This document shows positions 37,450-50,613 of a DNA stretch of 64,000 nt, piece by piece. Below the pieces are notes generated by a model. The model saw only the letters and a list, made by a program, of their open reading frames with translations, made no database searches and was not told the origin of the DNA. Numbering within the stretch: the stretch's first letter is position 1; the number at the start of each line of letters is the position of its first letter. The position numbers and the translations under genes are program-made. The DNA comes from Onchocerca volvulus (Eukaryota; Nematoda; Chromadorea; Rhabditida; Onchocercidae), in assembly GCA_000499405.2 (NCBI GenBank), contig HG738140.1:3401631-3465630 (forward strand), given 5' to 3'.

Positions 37450-40400
37450 TTATTTACCAAAGAAACTAGAACTGACACATCGTCCCATATAACATGTCAT
37501 TCCCGATGGACACATACCATGTGAACATGCTGTAAATTTGAAATTGAATTAGAATTAAATTCAAATATTTTAATTCAGTTACATTTGACCAAAATCATTT
37601 GAAAATTTAGAAATTTTATAGATTTGTTAAGAATGAAAAGAAAAATAGCTGAGGTAGAAAAGAGATTTGAATTTTTGCAACACTTGAAATTTTTTAATTT
37701 TAAAATTTGTAAGATGTTAAATTTTTTTCTAAAAATTATTCAGGATATTTCCTTAAATCTTCAAGATCCTATAAACAAAAATTTGAAGTCAAATTATAAT
37801 TAAATTCAAATATTTTAACTCAGTTAAATTTAACCGAAATTATTTGAAAAATAGGTAATTTTGAAAAACATGAAAAAAAATATGAGATTTTTTTAAATAG
37901 TGGCTGAAATTAAAATTTAATTGATGAAATAAAAAACTAAACATTTAACTGCTTGTAATTGTATTTATAGTAATGATATTGAAGAAATTGATATCATAAA
38001 TTCTATAACTTTAAAATATTTTGGATTATTTATTAAAAAAAATTAAGATATTTTTAAGAAAAAGCACCTAATCAAATATTATTTGACACAAAAATAAACG
38101 TTCGAAAAGTAAGTAAAATATTCTTAATGATTTATATCAAAAAATTTTTCAAAAAATTAAGCAAAAAATTTATAATGCTTAGAAATAGCAATATTGATTG
38201 ATATAATCAATTGGAGAATTCTTCTTGTTTTATTAATTTTTATTTTCTTATATTTGAAATACTTCGTTTTATTTGATATAAAATTGATTTATTACTAAAA
38301 AATTTTCAGCATTTTGCTAATTTTATCTGTTTTACTTGAAATATTTGTATCATTAATCAGTTATCGATAATTAAAAAAAAAAAAAAAAGGAATTAAAATT
38401 ACCAAAAGTTGATGTTAAAGCATTTCGAACACAAAATCCATTTATGCAATAATAACCGACAGGACATGGTGCTCCGGTTGAACATGCTAAAAAAATTTAT
38501 TGATTGAAATTAGGACAAAGTTTTAATTTAATTTTTTTTTCACTTTGAATTTCATCTATATTTGTTTTAATTATCAAATAATACTATCAAATTTAATTTT
38601 ATTATTACTATCCTTGTTTTTTTATTTTGCTAAAACTATGAAATTTAAAACTTGGTATAATAAAAATTCAATTATTTTAAAAATTTCATCCAAAGAATAA
38701 TTTTTTTAATTCTCAAAAATTTAACAAATAATTAATTAATACTGCATACATATAAGTAATGGTTGATTTCGATTTCCAATATTTGCAATATTACTTGGCA
38801 AACAAAAACCGTTGACACATATTTGTCCGACAGGACAATGTTCCGTTAAATTACACGGTTCTGTTCCTATAAAATATTTTCAATTTTCTCAATTTATTCA
38901 TTATTTTTAATTATTAACTTTAAATAATTTATTTTATAAATTAATTAATCAATAATAATAATAATAGTAATAATGCAATATTATAAATGTTTAATATAGT
39001 TGATTCATTAATACTAATATTATTATTATTATTATCTAAATTATTAACAAAAACGAAATTACGCACAAAAAATTTCAAATTTCTTGAATTTTTAATGTCT
39101 TATATAATTAATCAATTATTAGCACTATCTTAATCATTAGCAGAAACGAATTTACACATAAATAATTTCAAGTTTTCAAGTTTTAAATATTACCAAAATT
39201 ATATCCACTTTGACCATAAAAACATCCACTATATAAACATGTTTGACCATTATAACAATTTGCTAGACATACTGCAAATGGATAAATTGAGTGAATATTA
39301 TTGCATAAATATTTACTATATTTAGAAATGGAATTTATAATAAACAATTATAAATTTTAAAATAAACATTGCTATTTGAATAATCCCAACATTTCCTATA
39401 TTATTGACTTCCCAAAAGAATTAATTGATACAAGTTTTTAATTAGTGTTAACTTATAATACTTCATCTATGATTTATTAAAATATCAACTAATCAAGAAA
39501 ATTTGTTAACACAAAAAAATTATAAAAATCGGAATTTATTTAATTAATGGCAAATTTAAAAATAAACATTGCCATTCGAATCAATTCAACATTTTGCTAA
39601 CTGTTTACTCCTTTTAGAGCACTAATTAGTAAAGGTTTTTAATTAGTGTAAACTCACAATTATTCATTTTCTTCTGATTTTTGAAGATATTAATTCAAGA
39701 AATGTAACTATCATTGAGATATAATAGTTATTGCTATGATGAATACTTTATTGAAAAAATCAAATATGAAACAAAAAAAAAAAAAAAAATCGGTTTAAAA
39801 CTTCTAAGATTAATCCAAACATTTTATTTTTTTTAATTAATAAGAAAATTTATTTTAAAGTATCGATTTTTCGCTATTTGCTAATTATGGATGACATTAG
39901 TTTTTTTTTCAATTAACATTATTATAATTTTCAAATTTGAGAATAAAATTTTTGTTTTATTATTTATATGCGATATTATATGATTTGACTAGATGGTAAA
40001 TATTAATTGTATCTAATTATTAATAAATTAATTAGAAAACAAACATCGTTGCTTACTACTGTATGCAGATTCCGGTCGAATTACAGTAGACCATGGATAT
40101 GTTGTTAACGATGGTTTTATATATCCGGAATAGGTGCTCTGAATAGCCGGAAAAGGATTGAAATTTGTTGGAATTGCAGTTGTAGTAAGAAGAGCAGGTG
40201 TTGTACTCCAACATGCACCTAAAATAAATAAATGGTATTAAAATTACCATATACTGCCATATTAAAACTACCGTAATAGCACATTAACATCATTACAGTA
40301 AAATTATAGTATCGATATTACCGTATTAACAAAGTAATACTAAAATTCAACAAAAGTATGTTAATAATAATCCATTATGATTAACGTATTAAATCATTAG

Positions 40401-42824
40401 CATTAATAAATAAATATTAGCATAATGGATTAGCTAAAATATGAAATATATTTTAAACATGCGATATAAACTTCAAATACGATGACTTGCATTTATTTTA
40501 GATTTTCAAAAATATAAATAAAATTTTCACAGTACATATCATGCTTGATTTGATAGCGTTTAAAATAATTCGCAAAATTTAGGAATTACAAACAGTTAAT
40601 TTAAAAAATTTCAATCCAAAAAATTTTCCAAATAAAGAAAAGGAAAAAAAGAAGAAAAAAAAGCAAAAAAAAAAAGAACCGCAAAAACAACAGCAAATAT
40701 CATGAAATTTAATTTAGAAAATAAATTAACAGTGTAAACATCTAAAATTAGCAGTAAAATTTAAGAATTACAAATTTTAAAAAAAATTTCATTTCGAAAA
40801 AAATTTTGAAATGACGAAAAAAGGGGCAATAGATATCATAAAATTTAAATTTAAGAAGTAAATTAAAAAATAAATTCCGGCTTACCGTTTAAGCAATATT
40901 GACCGTATGGACAAGACATATAACGGCAAATATCCATTCCGTATCCGGAAAGTAAAGATAATGGCAAATTATTGTTGTTAAGCACTTGAGAATAACCGGA
41001 ACTGTAACAGTAAAACAAATTAGAATAATAAATTACTTTTTATTTTAGGGTAAATTGCAAATTTTCTAGATTTAATGTGCAAGTTTTCTGGATTAAATAT
41101 GAAAGTTTTCTGGATTTAATATGCAAATTTTCGATCTTTCATATTTTATTCAAAATAATTTTATTGAAATATTTTGAATTAAGTGTAATAAATATAATTC
41201 TGATTATCCTTTTAATGTTAGTAATTTATTAATTTTCAGTCTTATAAAATTCTAATTAGCTTTTCAGTGTTATTGCTATTTACTGACATTTATTCTTTGA
41301 TTTTATTTTTAATATAATAATAATTTTATTTTTTTTTTGGGTATAAGTAAGTATAATAAGTATCAGTACATTATTAATTATTTATTAAGTCAAGAATATA
41401 TTTATGAAATAAATAGGAAAAAACCAATAAAATCATTTATTCAAAAAGGAAAATTCATTTTTAAAACTTATTTCGGGAAACCGAAAATATTGAAAATTCC
41501 AGTTTTTAATTCCTAAAATGATGTGATGTTGATATGACCTTCAGCAATATTTATTGTACTATCTATTTTCAAAATCATTTTCTCTTTTATTAATGCATCA
41601 ATAAATTCGAAATTCATATTTTAATTGTTTAACGAAAAGGAAGAAATATTTAATCGTTTTTTTAATTATTTGTTAAAAATAACTTTTGGTTTTAAATTTT
41701 AAAAATTGGTTTTAGATATTTATTATTTTATTAAGAAATCCAAAATTCGCAATTTTATTTTTGAGCGAGAAATTTCCAAATTGGTTATTATTATTTATCC
41801 TTTTTGGATTTAAAATTTTGATAATTAATTAATCTTTTTGGATTTAACATTTTGATAATTAATTTCAAATATTCATTAATTTACTGATGTATCTAAAATT
41901 CACAATTTTTTTTTTAGCAAAAAAAATTCTAGTTAGTCTTTCAATGTTATTGCTATTTACTAACAATTATTTTGATTTTATTTTTAATAATTAATTTCAA
42001 AATTCTATTTCTCATATATTCAATATTTTATCATTCAAACATGCAATATTTAAATAAACTTGCTTAATTTTTTTATCAAGTATGTTTTTACTTAATTACT
42101 AATTAATTTAAGAAATAAACTTACGGATCGATAATCTTTTGCAATAACTTTTTATGAAATAATTTTTATTAATGATTGAAAAGGTAACAACAATACATAT
42201 AATATGGGGGTCAACAAGAAAGACTTTTCATATTTCAATTTCTTTTCTTTTCCAATTACTCGATCAATGATCTTTCGAAAATAATTTCCGAATCTTTGAA
42301 ATTAAATAATTCACAATTTCAACTTTTTTCTCATGTAAAAAATTTTAGTTTTTAAAATTTCCAAAAATTTTTCAAGCATTTTCGATTTATTACTAAAAAA
42401 AATTTAATTTAGCATGGTAAAAAAAAAAATAAATTCAGCTGAAATAATTTATGAAAGGAATAGGTAAATTTAGGAAATAAAATTTTAAAAATTTTGTATT
42501 TAATCAAGTTAATCAATACTAATTAAAATCATTTTAAGTAAAAAGATGAATTTGCTTTATGTTAAATATTTTCAATATCTTGTTTGTAATAAATTTATAA
42601 AATTTCATACGAATTGTTGATTTTGAATTACGCTTTTTCATTTATAATTATCAAAAAAAAAAAAATCATTTAAAAAAAAAATAAACTTCAAAATCAATAA
42701 TTTGTATGAAATTAAGTAAATGACAATTTTGTTAAATGATACTTCTGTTTGCTTTTTTTTTTTTTAAATTTTAAAATTATTACCTTAAAAAAGTAAAAAT
42801 AAAGATGAAAAATGGAAGTAACAT
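37450..42824 (-). CDS. Secreted modular cysteine-rich protein (225 aa)
   Basis: No named family is assigned; the modules resemble nematode EB-like or lustrin-type cysteine repeats. Minus-strand exons in transcript order: 42824-42784, 41001-40886, 40218-40057, 39271-39194, 38866-38750, 38486-38403 and 37529-37450; all phases agree. The first exon encodes a signal peptide, [13 protein letters not shown]. Five modules follow, each with about four cysteines in a C..(C)P.G..C..G.C pattern: [70 protein letters not shown] and [17 protein letters not shown]. Between the first and second modules lies a Thr/Pro/Ser-rich linker that may be O-glycosylated. There is no membrane segment, so the product should be extracellular, perhaps in cuticle or secretions. 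Intron 1 is long (1.78 kb). Alternative upstream initiation is possible. Confidence 0.8.
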
Positions 42825-45800
42825 GTCGATAAAAGTGATTTGGTTGGCTCTGATGAATCATTACATGAAATGGTGAATTTACCTAGGTACAATACAACAG
42901 GTAGGTAATTATCCGAGCAAAACAGGTGAGAATGATTGTGATTATAGTTGGTCCGATCAGTAGGAGTATTAGTAATTCGATACATATTTAATTCATCATT
43001 TCCATTCAAATGATTATTCATTTTCATCCATTTATTATGTTGTTGACAAACATTTTCGTGAAAAATTTTTGAAAAATATCTGAAATTGGAAATTAATTAA
43101 ATTTTGAAAATAAAATATTTAGAGTAATTGTTAGTTTTTTTTTTTCATCCATTGCTATGTTAGCAAAATATTTTGAGAAATTTAAAAAAAAAAAAAATCC
43201 CTGAAATGGATATTTAATTTTGGAAATAATTGATGATGCAAATATGTGAAAAAAAAAAAAAAAAATTGGAAAGTCAAAAAATACTAGATTTCCGGTTCAG
43301 TTATTTCGCTGAAATCTAAAATATTCTTAATTAAAGGCGTTAATTAATTAAGATAGATGTATTAAGAATATGTACATTTAGTAATTAAGATTTTTTTAAA
43401 AATATAATTGGAAGAATTTTTGTATGATTTAAATTTCTTTTTTTTTTTTTTTTTTTTTGATCGATGATTATTTATTTAATTTGATTGAAATTGATGTGTA
43501 ATAAAAGAGAATTTCTTTCATTTCCAGAAAAAGAACCTTTAAATCTGATATATTATAAAAATGAAATGGTAAATTCATTTTTACCATATTTAATTAAGCT
43601 GATTTTAATTGGAAGTAATTAAATTTGTTTAATTTAGTTCAATTTATCAAATAATATATTTAAGCGTAATTAATTTCATTTATTCGAAAAAATTCATCCT
43701 ATAATGACAATATTTTTTGTCATCAAATATAGAAGTAATTTGTTGTTGTTCAATGAATAAAAACCATTGTTATCGAAAACTTGTATTTATAAATTTGTGT
43801 TAAAATAAGTTTTTGAATATGTTTTTTGTAATTTCAATTATTTCGCTTCAATGATTTATTATTGATTGGCATAAACTTTGTGAAATTGTTTCACAAAATA
43901 TGATCTATTATTAATTATTAATGCATTTAATCGTTTTTTTTTTTGTAATTCGTTTATTCAATTCTATTTTTTTTTTTATTTTTTTTTTAATCCTTTAGAA
44001 TAATGTGAAATTTGTGAAAAATTTTATCATTAATAATAGCACATTTAACAATAAAAAAGTACAAATTATAGATATTTAAAATGGTTCAAATTTGATTAAT
44101 TGCAATTAATTATATTTAATTGAGTTTTCAAGTACCAAAAAATAGTAATTAAGCGTTATTTCTGTGTTTTATTTTGTATTTAATTTGTGCATTATTTCTG
44201 TAAAAGTTTTTTTTCGATTTTTTTTAAACATTTAATTATTTTTGATAATAAATATACCAATTGCTAATTTTTTACTCAATCAAATTTTACAAATTATAGA
44301 AAAATAATATTGCTCAATTTTATATACTTAAATTTCGTCTTTGGAATTGAATTAATTTTTTAAAATGATATTGATAATGGAATTACTTTGAAATCAACAA
44401 TGATATTCAGTTTCATACTATTATTCTTTTTTCACTTTTTGAAATTTTAGAAATTTAAGTAATTATTGCAATATTATTACAAAAATTATTAAAAACAAAT
44501 GGGAAAAATAAACGAATCTTGTATTATCGATTATTTTGTTTGCTTATGTATCTTTTTAAAAATAAAAATTATCAACATGAAATATGATTAAGATGAAATT
44601 TGTTACTTAAATATGAAATAAAAATATATAAATTTGATACCGGATTATTCTTTTAAAAGCAAATCTAAATTTTGATGACATAAGTAATGCTTATTTATCT
44701 TTAATATTGTATTTTTTTAGGAATTAAGCAAAAAAAATAATCATGAAATTTTTATAAGCGAAATTTAAAAAATGCTTTATTTGAAATAATACTTTTGTTA
44801 TTATTGAAATATATTTTAAAATAATTCAAAAATTATATATTTAAGTCTTATCTTTGGAATAGATATTCGATAATTATTTGTATTTATTGCCCGTTATGTT
44901 GCATTTTGCATCCATTTTAGAAAAATTTTGAAAATATTGAAACTTAATGAGATATCACCTTGTCAAGTTCTCCTATGCTTTCCTTTGGACTTGAGAACTT
45001 GAAATGTAAGCAATAAAATTGAATTTAACTGATGGAAAAAAGATTTCTGATTAATCAATACAAATGATATATATTATTAAAAATATTCCCCTGAACATCA
45101 TCCCTTTTTAATTTTCTACTTTTATTTCTACTTTTTGCATAATTTAATAGCTAGAATTTCTTTAACAAAATTAATTAATTAACCAATTTTAAAAGATTAA
45201 GCGTAAAAATGTCAAGAATGTCGTGAACCATGTTAAATAATTTTTGCTCATTTTACATTTAATTTCAAATTTTAAATTTGAAATCTTCGAAGGATCAAGC
45301 TTAGAAGGAACGAGTTTCATATTCATTAGTTCAGTTTCTATTTCGGAAAACACAAATTATGCGGAATTTGTAATCTGAATACCTAAATAATTGTATTCAA
45401 ATGACCTGAATAACAGTATATAACTTGAAAAATTGTATTAAAAAAAGCAAAAATCTCGATTGATAATCATGATATAATTCCATTTTATTATTCAGATTTA
45501 TTAGTAATTTGAAATATCAAGGAATAATTACCAATTACTCAATAAAAATTGAAAAATAAGTTTTGCATGTAACTTTTATCCTATCCAACTGAAATTACAA
45601 TTTTAGTATTTTAAAATTTATTCGATAAATCTTATATCGAATCATATTTTTACAACACAATTTGTATTTGAAATAAGTAATAGCAATAAATATTTAAATA
45701 TCCCTTTTAAAAGCAAAGACAATATCATATCCTAAAAAATTATCAATAATTTGTAATTAAAATAATTATAAAAAAATTATAATCAAAAAAAAAAAAATAC

Positions 45801-46527
45801 TATCATATGCATAGCCATAATTCAGTATCATAATCCCTGCTGTGTGAATAAGATTAAATTTGAAATAAATAATCAAAAAGTAAATAGTAAAATATTCAAA
45901 TATTTCAATGAATTCTATTTCAATTAATGAATTACCGAAATAATGAAATTAAATATACAAATTCATATATAAGTGTTGCACAAAAAAAAAAAAAAAACAC
46001 ACGCTGCAATTTCATTGAAATTTCTTCAAAAATTTAATTACTTAATGGGAATTAAATTTCAAACAGTTTGGACTGAAGAATTTGGTGAGCGATATTTGAC
46101 ATATATATTGCAAAAAAATAAATTAATCGAAATTTTTGAAAAAAATTAATTAGCTTAATAGAAATTGAATTTTAAGTAATTTGGATTTAAAAATTTGATA
46201 AGTGATATCTAACAAAAGTATTGACAACATAACTTATGTATATACATATATTTATATTGTGCAAAAAAAAACAAAATTCATTGAAACTAAAAAAAAAAAA
46301 AATTAATTTGCTTGGTAGAAATTAAATTTCAAATAATTTGGATTTAAAAATTTGATGAGTGATATTCCAAGTATTGATAATATAACTGATAAAATTCAAT
46401 TTAAATTAACGATCAAATTAACATTTTCTAAGAAATTCAATTTATAATTAAATTCAATCTAAATTTTGCCAGTTTGAGTGTAACGAAAAAAATAAAATAA
46501 AATAAAACATAATTAATTATTTGTTAA
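42825..46527. other. Gene-free AT-rich stretch
   Basis: No supported exon. It should contain the promoter of the cysteine-rich gene and the 3' UTR of the bZIP gene. A frame at 42785-43027 (-) reads through the first exon of the cysteine-rich gene in another phase and is not used. A 10-bp perfect stem lies at 44963-45002. The remainder is A/T runs. Confidence 0.6.
44963..45002. repeat. Short inverted repeat (10-bp stem)
   Basis: TCAAGTTCTC at 44963-44972 pairs perfectly with GAGAACTTGA at 44993-45002 across a 20-base spacer. It is modest in size, and such stems arise by chance. Listed because its GC content stands out locally. Confidence 0.4.
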
Positions 46528-49500
46528 TTAATTCATAATAGTTGCAACATTAGGTGTTGGACATGACGGATGACGTTCCGTTCTATGATTTAATGCGATG
46601 GATTTTCGTAATTCTGCGAATAAATTGCGATTTCTTTGCTCCAAATCTTTGAGCTGAAAATTTGTTAAGTGATATTTTTGATCAAAATATTATCAGTTCA
46701 GTAAAATCTTACAAATGTGATTTGATCACTTAACTGTAAATATGTAAATGTATTTGATAACTTTCCGAGATTCTAGACATTAAACATTACATACACGGAT
46801 ATAATATTTTATCAGACATTCTAAATTTTCACTCATTGATCAGATTTTATCGATAATTCCGGTTAACACTTCTTTATCACTAATTTAATCAGAGTTTCAT
46901 TTTTCGGAAATTTGCAGAAACTATTCTTCGATATTTTGATCATTTCTAGCAACAAAATTTTTCTGTAAAGTTTTTCAGGATAAAAGGTCATTGAATCATA
47001 AAATTCAAAATTTTACACAATTCAGAATTTTAAAACTGATAGTAAATTATGAATTTCAAAGCTTTTAAAACTGATCATAAATCATGAAATTCAAAACTTC
47101 AAAACTGAATTAAAATTTGTTCAAAAATTCGACCTTCAATTTCAATGTTGAGTTTTCCGTACGATAATACTGAATTCTTTTTTCAAGCGCATTCATATAT
47201 TCTTTCCGTTTTCGACGACTTTCTTGTGCTGATAACTAAAATATTCACACTTTATTAAAAAAATAAAAAAAAAACATTAAGCAAGAATTAGAATTCAAAA
47301 TAAATAATACAAAATTAAAATTTGAAATTAAAAACAATCAAGAATAAACAAATAATTCAATGAGTTTCCTTTCGTATTGTATCTTATTCATTACTTTTAA
47401 TTATTAATTATTTATCAATTGATTATTTTGGTTAATGATTATTTAGTTATTAATTATTTTTGCTTTATTAGTAAGTCTCGCACCAAAATATATTTTTATC
47501 CATTCATAAGCATAAAATAATTTCATTTGTTCAAAATTATTCTATGAAATAAGAAATAAAATAAATAAAACATATTTAATGAATTTAAAAAAAAAGATCT
47601 GTAAAATAGTAAATTCAGACTAATAAATGTTGATAAGAAAATAATAAATTAATTAATAAATGCAACCAAAAAATAACAAATTTGAAATATGATACAGTAT
47701 GACTCAATTAATTAATGAATTGATTAATTAACACATGTAATGTATTTAATTGAAATATGTTCTATATTAATTATAAGAGTTATCTAATTCATATAAAACA
47801 TAAAAATTGGAAATAAAATTAAGTAGAAAAAAATTTGAAAAATTTTGGAAAAAAAAATTTTTAAATTTTGTAAAATTTGAAATTACTTATTCAACCTTAT
47901 TTTTAATTTTCCGCCTGACAACTTTCAATGCTTCTTGCTCAGATTTTGATAATGGTAACATTGTTGGTAATTTGTAACCTTCTTGAGTTAATGCGCGTTT
48001 TTCCTCAGCTGATAAGTATAAATATCCAAAACCTTTCGGATCCTAAAAAACAAATTACATGAATTAAACTTGAATACTTGAATTTGAATTGCCTGAATTA
48101 GTTGAATCAGTTGAATTTCGAACTTTAAAAATATTTTTACTTGAATTAAAAAAAAAAAATTTATTGAAACATTTTTTAATGTAAAATAATTTTTATAACA
48201 CAAATTCTTTTCTTGTATTTCAAAAAATTTTCCGTTTATTTACACCAAATCTTAAAAGAATTGAAAATTGGAATTTAGAAAAGTAAAAATAAAGAATTTT
48301 AAATGATTTGAAATAAAATTAAAATAATTTAAATTATCCGTATAAAATAATTGTTTTCCAACTTTGCCTTTTTTTTGATATATTAAAAACTTTTGAAATT
48401 TAATCATAAATAAAAGTTTTGTTTATTTGGACAAAAATATTTGTTTCATTTACATTAAAAGTTTTTGATTTAAATTTAAAATTTTTGATTGAAAAAAATC
48501 ATTTTTTATTCCAACTTTCCCATATAATTCTGAAATTTTTATTAATTAAAATAATTGAAAACAATTTTTTCGAATTAAAAATATAAAAATTTAATTAATT
48601 GATAAAAAAGATAGTTTATGATAAATACCTGTTCAGTGATAAGTTTTTGCTTAACAGCCATTTCATGCATTTTCTGTCGTTTTTTCGTGTATGAATCGAA
48701 TTCAACAGGACAATCTGCTTCTTCTGGAAATGGTTGTCCAGAAATAAACGTTGAATCAAATTTCCCTAAATTATAATTAATTAATTAATTACAAAAAAAA
48801 TTTAAGTATAATTTATCATTTACTGAAATGTATTTTCATAAGGCTTTCGATATTCCAAATATTAGTCAAAAGGTTATTTTCTTTAAAATTCATAAGTTAA
48901 AATATTTAAATTAATCGAAAGTAATTTTTTTTTCTTTTGTTAATCTTCCAAAACTTAAATTAAGAAATTTTTCGAGAAAAATCGTAATTAGTTAAATCAA
49001 TCAAAATAATTATTATTTGCGGATTTATTCAAAATTTTCAGACTTTCAAAATTTCGAAAAAATATATTTTACATATGTATGTATTTATATATATATGTAT
49101 ACTTAAATAGTAATTGAAATGACTATGACTTTTTCCAACTTAATTTCGTCAAATTAAATTCGTAAAATGATAAAATATGCAAATTTAATCGAAAAAAAAA
49201 TGCTGTAAGCGAATGAAATGAAAATAAACTTTTATCTAAACATATAAAACTTTGTAAATATTTCAAAAATACCGCTGGTTTTATTTTAATTTTAATTTTA
49301 TGTATGCCAAAAATTGGATACTTCTGTAATTTACAATAAATTTTTGGAATTTTTAAAAAAAAAAAGATAAAAATAAAAATTAATGAACAAAATTTCGAAG
49401 CATTTGCATCATGCTTTTTTATGTTAGCAACAATTTATGTTTTATTGATATAGAATTAAATAATTAAATTTTACTAATTACTAATTATAATTAAAGGAAA

Positions 49501-50432
49501 AAAATATCATACCGGTACTATCAGGTTCAGAAGGTGTTGACGAATGAGAACTATTTGGAGATAACGTTTCCGATACTAAAAAATTAAATCAGGGAATTTA
49601 TTTTCAAATTAAAATAAAATAAACATGAATTAAAATTTTGAAAATTTAAAAATTTGTCAAAATTTTTTTAGAAAATATAAGTTTTTAAATAAATAAATAT
49701 GATTTTTTCTAAATTTTTTCAAGCAAAAAAATTTAATACGAGCAAATTATAATAGCGAAAATGAATAGGCGAAAGGAAAAAATATTGAAATTTATTATTT
49801 TCAAAATTGATTTTTGATGAAAATTTTTGAATAATTTTGAAGAAAAAAAATTTTCCATCTTATTGAAAAAAGAAAACTTTATTTAAAATATACTTTTTTT
49901 TTAAAATAAGCAAAATAAATTTATAAATTAAAAAAAAAACTATCAAAAATATAATATTTTCCCTCTCTTTTTTTTTTTTTTTTATTTTGATTCATTTATA
50001 TGATGAAAGTAGAATTAAATTTAAATCAATACAAATGAAAAATAAAAGTAAACAATAGTAAAAGTTTTAGAAAAAAAGAAAAAAAAAGTGCGATTCACGA
50101 GAAAATTTGCATGTCCTCCTATGTCGTATAAATTTATCAAATAAATTTTTACCCCAAAAAAAAACAAAAATAATTAAATAATAATTAATAAAAATAATTA
50201 AATAATTGTTAAAATGTACCGTTCGAGTAATTGCTGTTTAATTCAATTTTAACATCAAAAAGATTGGAAGCCAAATTTAATTGATCATCCAATGTTTCCA
50301 ATGGCATAGTTAAATCATCCAAATTTATGATATCATTATCAGTATTACTGATAATATCATCATGTTCTGATGTTGTCTGTGTTTCAGTAGATTGGAACAG
50401 ATAAGAAATTTCATGATAATTATTATCATTAC

Positions 50433-50465
<33 letters not shown>

Positions 50466-50613
50466 TGCTACAATCAGCATAATTAAAATTATTGTTCGTT
50501 GTTACTGATGGTGAAAATGGTGAAAAGAGATAATCATTTTTGATATAATTATTAATATTACAATCATCATTTCTATTCATTTCGCACCATTCTTCCACTT
50601 CTATATGATCCAT
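46528..50613 (-). CDS. CREB3-family bZIP transcription factor, CRH-2-like
   Basis: DNA-binding activator of the CREB3/CrebA group, which controls secretory-pathway genes. Minus-strand exons in transcript order: 50613-50220, 49575-49513, 48765-48629, 48042-47896, 47235-47134 and 46653-46528; phases agree, giving 322 aa. The N-terminal acidic, Asn-rich activation region (1 to about 155) includes a poly-Asn tract and [19 protein letters not shown]. The family signature follows: [40 protein letters not shown], and then the basic region [20 protein letters not shown]. The zipper runs through [20 protein letters not shown]. The protein stops 24 residues after that ([13 protein letters not shown] onward) without the transmembrane segment that follows the zipper in vertebrate CREB3L proteins. 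Drosophila CrebA also lacks one. No convincing downstream donor or exon restores it. The start lies 9 bases after a TTTTATAG acceptor; an upstream in-frame exon cannot be excluded. Confidence 0.92.
50433..50464 (-). repeat. Coding (AAT)n tract, poly-Asn
   Basis: A near-perfect trinucleotide run inside exon 1 of the bZIP gene reads as about ten consecutive Asn codons, followed by Ser-Asn-Asp-Asn-Asn. It is expected to vary in length between individuals and lies in the disordered activation region. Confidence 0.85.

Noticed and set aside
42785..43027. 80-codon minus-strand frame over the first exon of the cysteine-rich gene
   Set aside because: It is in a different phase from the downstream exons. 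The ATG at 42824 gives a signal peptide and fits the splice phase.
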